This document shows positions 49,723 through 58,475 of a stretch of 64,000 bases of DNA, piece by piece. The position numbers and the translations under genes were made by a program. The stretch's first letter is position 1, and each line of letters starts with the position of its first letter. The notes beneath the pieces are model-generated. The model ran no database searches and had not been told where the DNA came from. It saw only the letters and a list, made by a program, of their open reading frames with translations. This DNA comes from Paenibacillus dendritiformis (lineage in GTDB: Bacteria > Bacillota > Bacilli > Paenibacillales > Paenibacillaceae). The DNA is taken from contig NZ_AP025344.1 of the NCBI RefSeq assembly GCF_021654795.1, positions 4,340,501-4,404,500 of the forward strand. Reading direction: 5' to 3'.

Positions 49723-51204
49723 TTACCCTGCGGTACCGGTCGCGGCGTCATTGGCCGGCGCTTCGGTGCTCGCACTTATGGCTTGCAGGGCGCTGACCGC
49801 GGCTTCCGCCGCATCGCGGCCGCTGCGAACGCAATCGGGCATGCCGACCCCTTCGTACGGCTGTCCGGCAAGGAATACGCCCGGCAGCACGCGCCCCACC
49901 TCGTCCCTCAGCGAACGGATCTCCTGCACATGTCCGACCGGATACTGGGGCATCGAGTGGCGGAGGCGCGTAATCTCGACGAACTCCGGGTCGATATCGA
50001 TATCAAGCAGTTCCCGAAGCTCGCTGCGCACCGTGCGCTTGAGCGCCTCATCCGGCCAATCGACCCGCTCCTCGTCTCCGGCCCGGCCAATATAGCAGCG
50101 GATGATCAGCTTGTCCCCGCGGCTCGTATGCGGCCACTTCACCGAGGTCCACGTGCAGGCGGTAATCGCCCGGCCCTCCCGGCGCGAGATGACGAACCCC
50201 GTGCCGTCGAACTTATTCTTGACCTGCTTGCGATCGAACACGCTGACGACGTTCGCGACCGATACATGACGGATTGCCTTCAAGGCGCTCGCGTCGACAT
50301 GCTCCTCAAGCAAGGAAGCCGCATGATACGAAGGGGTGGTCACGATGACCGCATCCGCCTCCAGGCTGCTTCCATCCCCCAGACGGACCCGATATTTGCC
50401 GTCTTCCCGCTTCTCCAGTCCTTCCGCAGCGACGCCGAGGCGCAGATCGGCCCGTTCCCGCAGCGTCTCCTCCAGCCGTTCGACGAGCGAGGTCAAGCCA
50501 TTGCGGAAGGTCAGGAACATCGTTCCTTTGGCGACATCCGGCAGCCCCGGAACCGATTGGCCCGCTTGGCGGCTCGCTTTCATTCCGCGTATCAGGCCGC
50601 CGTGCTGGCGCTCCACCTGCGCGAATTGGGGGAAGGTCGCTTGCAGGCTCAGTGCCTGCAGATCTCCGGCATAAATGCCGGCCAATAGCGGCTCGGCGAT
50701 GTGCTCCGTCACTTCCCGTCCGAGACGTCTGTCCAGGAACGCGCCGACGGATTCATCGTCCTCCGACGGACGCGGCTTGATGAACAGATCCATAGCCGCG
50801 CGAAGCTTCCCCCACGGTGAGATGAGCCCGCTCTTCGCGAACGGCCCCAGCTCCGTCGGAATGCCGAGCACGAGGCCGGGCGGCATCCGGTACAGCTTGC
50901 CCCGGCGCAATATATAGGTTTTTTTGGCATGCGGATTCGTGGCGACCAATTCGGATTCCATCCCAAGGTCACGCGCCAAATCAATCATCGGCAGCTTCCG
51001 GGCGAGGAAGGAGTCCGGCCCTTTCTCAATGACGCACCCTTCCTTCCGCAGGGTCTCAATCTTCCCGCCGAGACGGTCCGATTGCTCTATGACGGCAACG
51101 GAGACGGGCTGGCCCTCTTCATCCGCCTGCTTCAGCGCGTAGAACGCCGCGCTCAATCCCGTAATTCCTCCACCGATAACGACAAGTTTCCGCAGAGCAT
51201 TCAT
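49723..51204 (-). CDS. hemY: Coproporphyrinogen III / protoporphyrinogen oxidase (HemY/CgoX type)
   Basis: FAD enzyme of 493 residues, oxidising coproporphyrinogen III to coproporphyrin III in the Gram-positive haem route. The dinucleotide-binding fold is VVIGGGITGLSAAFYALKQA at the N-terminus. The substrate-domain block EKGPDSFLARKLPMIDLARD and the C-terminal FLAGQPYEGVGMPDCVRSGR, then DAAEAAV, close the FAD site. A 20-residue Ala/Thr-rich tail is extra. It is last in the hemE-hemH-hemY operon, 15 bp after hemH. Confidence 0.93.
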   Translation of the reverse strand: MNALRKLVVIGGGITGLSAAFYALKQADEEGQPVSVAVIEQSDRLGGKIETLRKEGCVIEKGPDSFLARKLPMIDLARDLGMESELVATNPHAKKTYILRRGKLYRMPPGLVLGIPTELGPFAKSGLISPWGKLRAAMDLFIKPRPSEDDESVGAFLDRRLGREVTEHIAEPLLAGIYAGDLQALSLQATFPQFAQVERQHGGLIRGMKASRQAGQSVPGLPDVAKGTMFLTFRNGLTSLVERLEETLRERADLRLGVAAEGLEKREDGKYRVRLGDGSSLEADAVIVTTPSYHAASLLEEHVDASALKAIRHVSVANVVSVFDRKQVKNKFDGTGFVISRREGRAITACTWTSVKWPHTSRGDKLIIRCYIGRAGDEERVDWPDEALKRTVRSELRELLDIDIDPEFVEITRLRHSMPQYPVGHVQEIRSLRDEVGRVLPGVFLAGQPYEGVGMPDCVRSGRDAAEAAVSALQAISASTEAPANDAATGTAG

Positions 51205-51219
51205 GTTGTTACCTTCTTT

Positions 51220-52176
51220 CTAGTTACTCGCTTCCGACATCGCCTTCATCGTAACGTCGGCCAATGTCGCCATATACTTCGGATCATCGTTCAGCATGCG
51301 AATGCGCTTGAAGCGGATGCCCAGACGCTCGGCCTCCTGCACCGCCTCGATATCGAGATCATACAGCACTTCCAGATGATCGGATACGAATCCAATCGGC
51401 GCCGACAGCACCCAACGAATGCCTTCCTGATGGACCGCGGCGAGCGTATCCAAAATATCCGGCCCCAGCCAAGGCGTTGCCGTCCGGCCCGCGCTCTGCC
51501 AGGTGAATCTCCACTGCTCTTCCTTCAGCCCGCAGCGCTCGGCTATCGCGGCCGATGTGGCGTTCAATTCATCCACATACGGGTCGTTCATCTCCAGGAT
51601 ACGGGCAGGCAGGCTGTGAGCGCTGAACAACACCTGGATCTCATGCCGCTCAGCCCCTTCGGCGACGAAAGCGTCCAGCTGCTCATCCACCCGCCCGGTC
51701 AACGCATCCAGCAGATCGGGGTGAAGATGATAGCTGTTAACGCAGCGAAGCTCAATCCCGTGCTTCGCCGCCGCTTCCTTCGCCCGCGCATTATAGCCGC
51801 CGACGCTCATCGCGGAATAATGCGGCGCCAGCACCACGGACACGGCTTCCTTGATGCCGTCCGCGGCCATGGCCTCGACGCCGTCCTCAATATACGGCTG
51901 CGCATGCTTCAGGCCTTGGTAGCACACATACTGAACTTCCGTGCCTTCGGTCCGGCGGTTCAGCGTCTCCTGCAGCGCTTCAACTTGGCGGTTCGTATGC
52001 TCCCGCAGCGGGAACACGCCCCCGACAATCGCTTCATACCGATCCGTAAGTTCCTTCAACTGCTCCTCGGAAGGCGGGTTGCCCCGCCGGATATGCGTGT
52101 AATAAGGCTCGATTTCTTCGAGGCTGCGGGGGGTTCCATAGGACATCACCAGCACGCCGATTTTACGCTTGGACAC
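51220..52176 (-). CDS. hemH: Ferrochelatase (coproporphyrin ferrochelatase, CpfC type)
   Basis: Inserts iron into coproporphyrin III (known for the Firmicute family). GTG 52176 is chosen, six bases after GGAGGG; the long frame upstream overlaps hemE. The 318-residue protein starts SKRKIGVLVMSYGTPRSLEE. LAPHYSAMSVGGYN carries the metal-site His, VLFSAHSLPARILEMNDPYV the HSLP motif, and LSAPIGFVSDHLEVLYDLDI the Glu of the metal site. It is second in the operon, 43 bp after hemE. Confidence 0.94.
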   Translation of the reverse strand: MSKRKIGVLVMSYGTPRSLEEIEPYYTHIRRGNPPSEEQLKELTDRYEAIVGGVFPLREHTNRQVEALQETLNRRTEGTEVQYVCYQGLKHAQPYIEDGVEAMAADGIKEAVSVVLAPHYSAMSVGGYNARAKEAAAKHGIELRCVNSYHLHPDLLDALTGRVDEQLDAFVAEGAERHEIQVLFSAHSLPARILEMNDPYVDELNATSAAIAERCGLKEEQWRFTWQSAGRTATPWLGPDILDTLAAVHQEGIRWVLSAPIGFVSDHLEVLYDLDIEAVQEAERLGIRFKRIRMLNDDPKYMATLADVTMKAMSEASN

Positions 52177-52219
52177 TCGCGTCCCTCCATTCCGTCTCGT
52201 TCTCGTTACATCCTGTTTC

Positions 52220-53266
52220 TTATTTCTTCGCCAGCAATCGACTGGAATATTCATGCACGAACTCGGTCAGCTGCCGCAATTTGTCCAGCGAAACTTCCGG
52301 GAAGAGCCCGTGGCCGAGGTTGAAAATATAGCCCGGCTCCTGAATTCCCTGCTCTATGATATGGGCGGCTTCCCGTTCGATGACGCTCATCGGCCCCGTC
52401 AGCACATAAGGGTCCAGATTGCCCTGGACGGCGAACCGGCCGTTCAACCGGCGGCGTCCTTCCGTGACGGATATCCGCCAGTCCAACCCGATTACATCCG
52501 CCTTCAGATCGCGGAGGACCGGAAGCAATTCGCCGGAGCTGACGCCGGGGAAATATATTTTCGGGACGTCCAGCTCGGACAGTTCCGCAAAAATGCGCTT
52601 CATCGTCGGCAGCACGTACCGTTCGAAATCGCGCGGAGACAAGGAACCGACCCAACTGTCGAACAATTGGAACGCTTTGGCCCCATTCGCCACCTGGGAA
52701 CGCACATAGGCGATCACCATGTCTCCCAGCTTGTCCATCAAGGCATGCCATACGTCAGGAGTCTCGTACATCATCGTTTTTGTAAGAATATAATTTTTGG
52801 AAGGCCGGCCCTCGATCAAATAGCTCGCAATCGTGAACGGGGAGCCCGCGAACGTGATGAGCGGAACCTTCAGCTCCCGGTCAAGGATGCGAATGGTCTC
52901 GAGAATATGGCCCAGATCGCCTTCCGGATCGACCGGTCTCAGGCGCTCGACGTCGGCCGCGCTTCGTATCGGATTGTGAATAACCGGTCCCACATTGGCT
53001 ACGATATCGAAGTCGATCCCCATCGAAGCGACCGGATTCATAATATCGGAATAGAGAATCGCCGCATCCACGCCAAGCTTGCGGACGGGCATCATTGTAA
53101 CTTCAGCGGCCAGCTCGGGCCGACGGCATATTTCAAGCAGACTGTATTTCTCTTTAATCTTGCGATAGTCGGGATCATAACGCCCGGCCTGCCGCATGTA
53201 CCATACCGGCACGCGGTCTGTTTGTTCCTGTCGACACGCTTTCAGAAAACGATCATTATAAGTCAT
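52220..53266 (-). CDS. hemE: Uroporphyrinogen decarboxylase
   Basis: Converts uroporphyrinogen III to coproporphyrinogen III. The 348-residue protein has VWYMRQAGRYDPDYRKIKEK (substrate Arg), AILYSDIMNP (catalytic Asp), ITFAGSPFTIASYLIEG and FQLFDSWVGSLSP. The final block is FNLGHGLFPEVSLDKLRQLT. ATG 53266 follows GGGG seven bases upstream; a start 13 codons earlier is weaker. It is first in the haem operon. Confidence 0.96.
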   Translation of the reverse strand: MTYNDRFLKACRQEQTDRVPVWYMRQAGRYDPDYRKIKEKYSLLEICRRPELAAEVTMMPVRKLGVDAAILYSDIMNPVASMGIDFDIVANVGPVIHNPIRSAADVERLRPVDPEGDLGHILETIRILDRELKVPLITFAGSPFTIASYLIEGRPSKNYILTKTMMYETPDVWHALMDKLGDMVIAYVRSQVANGAKAFQLFDSWVGSLSPRDFERYVLPTMKRIFAELSELDVPKIYFPGVSSGELLPVLRDLKADVIGLDWRISVTEGRRRLNGRFAVQGNLDPYVLTGPMSVIEREAAHIIEQGIQEPGYIFNLGHGLFPEVSLDKLRQLTEFVHEYSSRLLAKK

Positions 53267-54022
53267 TCGTATACCCCGCTTTGACGGTATTGTGCTTATA
53301 GACAAGTCGTCCGTTATTGGACACGCACTTTTTTATAGCTAACGCTTCCATTATGCCCCTTTTCCCTGCTTCTCACAACCTCGCCGATCCGGTTAGCTAT
53401 GACAATCTGTTGACAAAAAACGTTCGCATATGATGATTTTTCGACAATTTCCCCACACAACCTGTAAATCTCGTTAACACGCGATTTCACACTCGTCTTG
53501 GAATCTAGCGGAGACGAGACGCGCTTCGCGTTCGCGCTGTTAACCGCAGAACGTATTTGGCTTATCTGGTCAGCGGAGCCGCTGCGCTTGCCGCCGTCCC
53601 GGCGGGGCTGGGGAGCTTCACAGGGACTGCGGGAGCCCGGACGCTCAGCGAATTCAAGCTGGCGACGCGCTCCTCCTGACGCCGACTGTGACAAAGAAGC
53701 CGAGCCTGTTCAAGGAGCCGCTTCGCAAGCCTCATCCGTAACCTTTCGGGACCCTGAATCAAGCCGGCCGCATCTGCGCAGCCTGTCTGTGACCATGCCG
53801 GTTTGGTTTGCGCTGCCGGATCTCCGGACTTTGCCTCTCCCGGGCCTCTTCTCCCCTTGCGTGAAATGACCAGACATTGCATAACCTATCCTGACTTGCT
53901 ATCAACGGCATCCCTGCATCCATATCCCGGTTTTCATATGACAATTGATATATATCTATATGGTATAATAGAACCCGTTGCTGAACATTGTACGGACCGT
54001 GACAGAAAGTGGTGAGCATCTT
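53267..54022 (+). other. Intergenic region between hemE and an MFS gene
   Basis: 756 bp with no gene I can support. A GC-rich block (53480-53870) has open frames on both strands but no ribosome sites, recognisable domains or consistent codon pattern. The right end is AT rich with a TATAAT at 53964-53969, probably the -10 of the MFS gene. The hemE promoter should lie near 53300 but is not distinct. Confidence 0.5.
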
Positions 54023-55228
54023 ATGCAGCAATGGAAACTGAATCTGATTATTCTCTGGTTCGGATCTTTTTTGGTCATGTCAGGCATGACCATGGTTACG
54101 CCGTTCTTGGCGCTGTATTTGCAGCATGATATCGGGTTAAGCGATCCGCATCAAATTGCGATCTGGACGGGACTTATTTTTGCGGCGAATTTTTTGACCT
54201 CATTCATTTTTCAGCCGATCTGGGGCAAGTTCGCCGATAAGTACGGCCGCAAAGTCATGATTATCCGTTCCGGCTTAGGGATGGCCATCGTGACGGTATT
54301 AATGGGCTTCGCGCAGACGCCGATGCATCTGCTGCTGCTTCGCCTGCTGAATGGAACCATCTCGGGCTTCAACCCGGCCGCGGTCGCGCTCGTATCGTCG
54401 ACCACGCCGCGTGAACGGACCGGCTTCGCGATGGGGATCCTGCAGTCCGGCGTCGTCGCCGGCACGATTCTCGGTCCGCTTATCGGCGGGGGGCTGGCGG
54501 ACTGGGTCGGCTATCGGCCGATTTTCTATATTACCGGAACTCTGCTGTTCCTGGCCACGATGCTGACGCTATTCATGGTGAAGGAATCGTTCGACCGTGA
54601 AAAAGCGGCGGAAGAGCCCCAAATCTCGGTTCTCGCCGGCTTCAAACAATTGTCCGGCATTCCGCAGCTGCTGTCCCTGTTCGCGGTAACCTTCCTGCTT
54701 CAATTCGCCATGCTGAGCCCGATGTCGCTGCTTCCGCTGTATGTGCAGGACCTTCATGGCTCGACGCAAAATCTGGCGTTTCTCGCCGGACTCGTCAGCG
54801 CGGTCACCGGCCTGTCCAACATGATATGTTCCCCGATACTCGGGAAAATGAGCGACAAGTACGGATCGCACCGGATATTGACCGTCTGTCTGATCGGAGC
54901 TGCGCTAACCTTGATTCCTCAGGCCTTCGTCGGCACGGTATGGCAGCTGCTTATCGTCCGCTTCCTGCTCGGAATCTTTATGGGCGGCCTGCTCCCGTCG
55001 GTCAATTCGCTGATTCGGAAATATACGCCGGATGGCATGGAGAGCCGGGCCTACAGCTTCAATACGAGCACGCTCGCCCTCGGCAATATGATCGGTCCCG
55101 TATTCGGGGGAGCGATGTCCGGACTTATCGGCATTCAAGGCATTTTTATCATCTCCGGCATTTTGCTGCTCGTGAACACGGCATGGGCCCGTTACTCCTT
55201 ATACGGGAGAAGAAGAACGAGTCATTGA
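54023..55228 (+). CDS. MFS multidrug efflux transporter (MdtG/YitG-like)
   Basis: A 401-residue, 12-helix antiporter. ATG 54023 follows GTGGTGAG by six bases; a frame 15 codons longer has no site. The loop 2-3 motif is GKFADKYGRKVMIIRSG, and helix 5 has the antiporter motif C-like GILQSGVVAGTILGPLIGGG. The second half repeats the loop as GKMSDKYGSHR, typical of two-fold MFS exporters. It resembles MdtG and Bacillus YitG. The substrate is unknown, but a broad drug profile is likely for this group. Confidence 0.88.
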   Translation: MQQWKLNLIILWFGSFLVMSGMTMVTPFLALYLQHDIGLSDPHQIAIWTGLIFAANFLTSFIFQPIWGKFADKYGRKVMIIRSGLGMAIVTVLMGFAQTPMHLLLLRLLNGTISGFNPAAVALVSSTTPRERTGFAMGILQSGVVAGTILGPLIGGGLADWVGYRPIFYITGTLLFLATMLTLFMVKESFDREKAAEEPQISVLAGFKQLSGIPQLLSLFAVTFLLQFAMLSPMSLLPLYVQDLHGSTQNLAFLAGLVSAVTGLSNMICSPILGKMSDKYGSHRILTVCLIGAALTLIPQAFVGTVWQLLIVRFLLGIFMGGLLPSVNSLIRKYTPDGMESRAYSFNTSTLALGNMIGPVFGGAMSGLIGIQGIFIISGILLLVNTAWARYSLYGRRRTSH

Positions 55229-55233
55229 CATAA

Positions 55234-55258
55234 TTACTGCCTTCAGCAGGGTTTTTGT
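55234..55258 (+). terminator. Weak terminator after the MFS gene
   Basis: CTGC-CTTCA-GCAG small hairpin followed by GGTTTTTG, 10 bp past the stop. Confidence 0.45.
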
Positions 55259-55454
55259 TTGCTTGCATCACGCATCTCGGGCGGACAGACGGCTGCCGTC
55301 TGCCGCCTTGAAGATGTGCCTATCCCCCCTCCGCATACTTCCGCCCCTGCCACCAAGCGCTAACGTTATAAAGACAACCATTGGATGAGAATATATAATT
55401 TTTGCAAAAAAGGCTTGATCTGAAAAGCATTTCATCCGGTACAGTATGAACATA

Positions 55455-55521
55455 GCCGCCAAGCGGCCGGCGTTACCTGACGACTCGTCGGGGCGTTACG
55501 GCAGGCGGCTTTCTTATTTTT
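55455..55521 (+). ncRNA. Structured leader or small RNA ending in a terminator-like hairpin
   Basis: AGCCGCC (55455-55461) pairs with GGCGGCT (55504-55510), followed by TTCTTATTTTTA. Inside is a second stem, CCTGAC..GTCGGG, flanked on both sides by copies of GGCGTTAC / GGCGTTACGG. A plausible promoter (TTGATC .. TACAGT) lies just upstream, near 55413-55443. It could be a regulatory leader of the exported-protein gene 108 bp downstream, or an independent short RNA. It matches no riboswitch class I know. Confidence 0.45.
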
Positions 55522-55628
55522 AGTTATCAGCGCCGCAGACCCGATTCAAAAAATTTATCAGAGCCTTCTCCCTGTTTGGATTTCCGATATCGTGCGTATA
55601 TATCCACTGAAAGGAGAGATTGTAAAAC

Positions 55629-56561
55629 ATGGTAAACCAATGGACGTCGCGTGCCTTGGCCGTCATGCTGTGCTTCTTTCTGACCTGGAGCACGGCAGCG
55701 GTATGGAAGCCGGGAGTAACGCAGGCCAAGCCAAGCTATCCGGAATTCAACAAAGTGGCGACCAAAGGTCCCGTCATTCCGGGATTAAACGCCAAAAATG
55801 AATGGGTGCCGCAAGGATTGGCGCTCGTTCCGGGGAAAAACTGGGTCGTCGTCTCGCATTATTCAGGGAAATCAAGCAGTCAGGCAAGCGCCATCTCCAT
55901 TACCGACACGAAGACCAAAAAGCGGATAAAAACGCTCTACTTGTACGAGAGCGCCAAGAAGAAGCATACCGGACATGCGGGAGGTGTCGCCGCCAGCGCC
56001 AAATACTTATGGATTGCCTCCGGCAGAAGCGTGTACCAAATTCCGATGAGCACGATCTCCAGCAAAAAGGATTACAGCAATGTCGTCATGAAAAAATTCG
56101 CTCTAGGCCATAAAGCCTCCTATGCCTCCTATGCGGATGGGGTATTGTGGGTAGGGGAATATATGGATGGCGAAGACATCGGCAAAGGCATGTGCAAGCC
56201 GGGACCGAAGGGCAAGGCGAGAGGGTATAAGCTGAACGGGACAGGCCAACTGCCGTCCAATCCGAAGCCTTCATATACGTGGACGACCCCTGACCGGGTG
56301 CAAGGGATGGCCCTGACGAAAAACCGTGTCTTCTACAGCCAATCCTGCGGCCGCAACAATGACAGCACCCTGCTCGTATACACGCGCGGCGCCTCGGGGA
56401 AGAAGGTCAGCTCCTTGAAAATGCCTCCGATGTCCGAAGGCATCTCCCTAACGGGAAGCAGCCTCTACGTTCTGTTCGAATCCGGCGCGCGCAAATATGC
56501 GAACGGAAAATATCCTCTTAAAAATATGTACATCATCAACACCAAGAAACTGAAGTTATAG
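55629..56561 (+). CDS. Exported protein of unknown family, possibly beta-propeller
   Basis: A 310-residue secreted protein. Residues 1-33 are a signal peptide (TSRALAVMLCFFLTWSTAAV, QAKP after the cleavage region). The mature part has recurring strand-turn blocks such as WVPQGLALVPGKNWVVVSHY, HAGGVAASAKYLWIASGRSV, YASYADGVLWVGEY, DRVQGMALTKNRVFYSQSC and MSEGISLTGSSLYVLFESGA. This spacing resembles propeller blades, but I recognise no named family. It is Lys-rich overall. AAAGGAGAG precedes the ATG. The gene stands alone, behind a structured leader and with its own terminator, so it is likely regulated as a single exported factor. Confidence 0.7.
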   Translation: MVNQWTSRALAVMLCFFLTWSTAAVWKPGVTQAKPSYPEFNKVATKGPVIPGLNAKNEWVPQGLALVPGKNWVVVSHYSGKSSSQASAISITDTKTKKRIKTLYLYESAKKKHTGHAGGVAASAKYLWIASGRSVYQIPMSTISSKKDYSNVVMKKFALGHKASYASYADGVLWVGEYMDGEDIGKGMCKPGPKGKARGYKLNGTGQLPSNPKPSYTWTTPDRVQGMALTKNRVFYSQSCGRNNDSTLLVYTRGASGKKVSSLKMPPMSEGISLTGSSLYVLFESGARKYANGKYPLKNMYIINTKKLKL

Positions 56562-56575
56562 CGGTATACAACAAC

Positions 56576-56618
56576 AGCCCCTCTCCAGTCGGCAATGACC
56601 GGATGAGGGGCTTTCAGC
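56576..56618 (+). terminator. Terminator of the exported-protein gene
   Basis: AGCCCCTC (56576-56583) pairs with GAGGGGCT (56605-56612), followed by TTCAG. The loop can form an inner CCAGTC/GACCGG stem. Confidence 0.65.
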
Positions 56619-57078
56619 CATTATCCCATTCCTTCAGTTCAGATGCGTGGCACGGCCCTTTGCGCCACTATCCCATTCCGTCAGTCCGGATGCAGGCACG
56701 GCCCTTTGCGCCACTATCCCATTCCGTCAGATGGAGATTAACAGCGATGTTCTCCGCAGTCTTTTTTCCTCGCCCTGAGCGGATGGGAGAATGGTGATAA
56801 GGAGTGCCAGACCCATTTATATACTCCACCTGCGTCAATGGGAGACTGGGCAAAAGGGATTAACGCTCTCCAACCCCATTCCGAGCCTGAGTCAATGGGA
56901 GATTGCACAAAAGGAATGACTGGCGCCCATCTCCACCCCGAAAACTGAGTGAAGGGGAGTTTACACAAAAGAACGAGCTGCCCCCCATTCCTCCCGTTGC
57001 AGCAGGAATCTGCCAACAAAAAAGGGAATCGCTCCGCTTGATTCCATCTGAAGCAGTGGGAGACCCTACTCCCGACGC
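56607..57078 (+). repeat. Two opposing blocks of degenerate repeats
   Basis: Left block: CGGCCCTTTGCGCCACTATC then CCATTCCGTCAG at 56653-56684 and 56699-56730 (46 bp apart), plus a partial copy ending at 56638. Right block: five units of 55-58 bp starting near 56775, 56830, 56887, 56945 and 57000, each like CTGAGTCAATGGGAGATTGC followed by ACAAAAGG, and a partial sixth. The right unit is a diverged reverse complement of the left (TGACGGAATGGGATAGTGGC). No coding capacity is evident. Confidence 0.7.
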
Positions 57079-57093
57079 TTCACACTGGCGTCT

Positions 57094-58434
57094 TTACAAT
57101 TTCAACAAACCAAGCACATGAAGGAATACGACGGCGATAACAACCGGAATAACGTAGCGCAGCAGAATGATGTAGAGGGCCAGGCCTTTGCGCCACCAAG
57201 CCGCTTCGCTTGCGAATTCCTCGTGCAGCCGCTGGCGCGGGAACCGGTAGCCGACGAATAAGGCGATCAGCAGCGCCCCGAAGGGCATGAGCACATTCGT
57301 CACGGCGAAGTCGGCTGCGTCGAACAGGGACAGGCCCAAAACGCGCGCATCTGACCAGACGCCGAACGACAAGGCGGACGGGATGCCAACGATAAAGATA
57401 AGGATGCCGAACAGCCAGCTCATCCGGGAGCGCTGTTGATCGTTTTTGGAAAATCCAGACACCAAAATCTCCAGCATAGAGAAGGCCGAGGTCAAGGCCG
57501 CGAACAGGAACAGCGCCAAAAACAACACGATGAACAAGCCGCCGAACGGCAGCTGCTCAAATAAAGCCGGCAAGGTGCCGAACAACAAGCCCGGGCCTTC
57601 CTGCGGCTTCATCCCCAGCGCAAAGATGGCCGGGAAGATCGCAAGTCCCGCCATCAACGAGGTCAGGACGTTCAGGCCGACGACAGAGACCGATGATTTG
57701 AGCAGCGATTCCCGGCGGTTCAGATAGGAGCTGTAGGTCACCATGACGGATACCCCGACGCTGAGGCAAAAGAACGATTGCCCCAACGCATACAGGACAG
57801 CCTGTCCCGTCAGTTTGCTGAAATCAGGCTGAAGGAAATAACGAAGCCCCTCGCCCATCCCGGGAAGAGTCAGCGAACGGATAATCAGCACGAGGAATAA
57901 GATGAACAAGCCGGGCATCAAGACGCGGCTTGCCCGTTCGATTCCCCCCTTGATTCCGCGCGCGACCACCGCGATGGTAATCAGCATGAAGACGAATTGC
58001 GCGGCAACGGCGTACCACGGATTCGCTACCGTCTCCGCGAACAGCGCATCGTAATCGCGGCCGTCTGCGAGCAAGCCCCCGACGATGCCGCGGCCTGCAT
58101 AGAGCACAATCCACCCGCCGACAACACTGTAATAGGATAAGAGCAAGAAGCAGGTTCCGATGCCTAAGTAGCCGATCCAGTGCCATTTCGATCGAGGAGC
58201 AATGTCCTGATAGGCGGACACGGCTCCCCGCCCGGTGCTGCGCCCGATGGCGAACTCCGCCAGGAGCAGAGGCAGTCCGATGCCCAGCGTAAATAGTAGA
58301 AAAATAACAAAAAATGCGCCCCCGCCGCTCGTCGCGACGACATTGGGAAATTTCCATATGGCCCCCAGCCCGATCGCCGATCCGGCCGACGCCAGTATAA
58401 ATCCAAGTTTCGAAGTCCACTGCTCTCGAGTCAT
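57094..58434 (-). CDS. Sodium-dependent transporter, SNF/NSS family (copy 1)
   Basis: A 446-residue transporter of the LeuT type, importing an amino acid or related solute with sodium. The first helix block LGFILASAGSAIGLGAIWKF PNVV (written here in two parts) with SGGGAFF is the family hallmark. GQSFFCLSVGVSVMVTYSSY in helix 6-7 holds the unwound substrate segment. At about 446 residues it is the short, 11-helix bacterial form. GAGGCAGTA precedes the ATG. It lies 41 bp downstream of a close paralogue, suggesting a recent tandem duplication and one transcript. Confidence 0.9.
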   Translation of the reverse strand: MTREQWTSKLGFILASAGSAIGLGAIWKFPNVVATSGGGAFFVIFLLFTLGIGLPLLLAEFAIGRSTGRGAVSAYQDIAPRSKWHWIGYLGIGTCFLLLSYYSVVGGWIVLYAGRGIVGGLLADGRDYDALFAETVANPWYAVAAQFVFMLITIAVVARGIKGGIERASRVLMPGLFILFLVLIIRSLTLPGMGEGLRYFLQPDFSKLTGQAVLYALGQSFFCLSVGVSVMVTYSSYLNRRESLLKSSVSVVGLNVLTSLMAGLAIFPAIFALGMKPQEGPGLLFGTLPALFEQLPFGGLFIVLFLALFLFAALTSAFSMLEILVSGFSKNDQQRSRMSWLFGILIFIVGIPSALSFGVWSDARVLGLSLFDAADFAVTNVLMPFGALLIALFVGYRFPRQRLHEEFASEAAWWRKGLALYIILLRYVIPVVIAVVFLHVLGLLKL

Positions 58435-58475
58435 TACTGCCTCCTGTTGTCAATCTGAGTACGAATGCCGCCCGA

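Noticed and set aside
53314..53882. Open frames on both strands between hemE and the MFS gene
   Set aside because: No ribosome sites, biased composition without recognisable domains, and mutual overlap on opposite strands.
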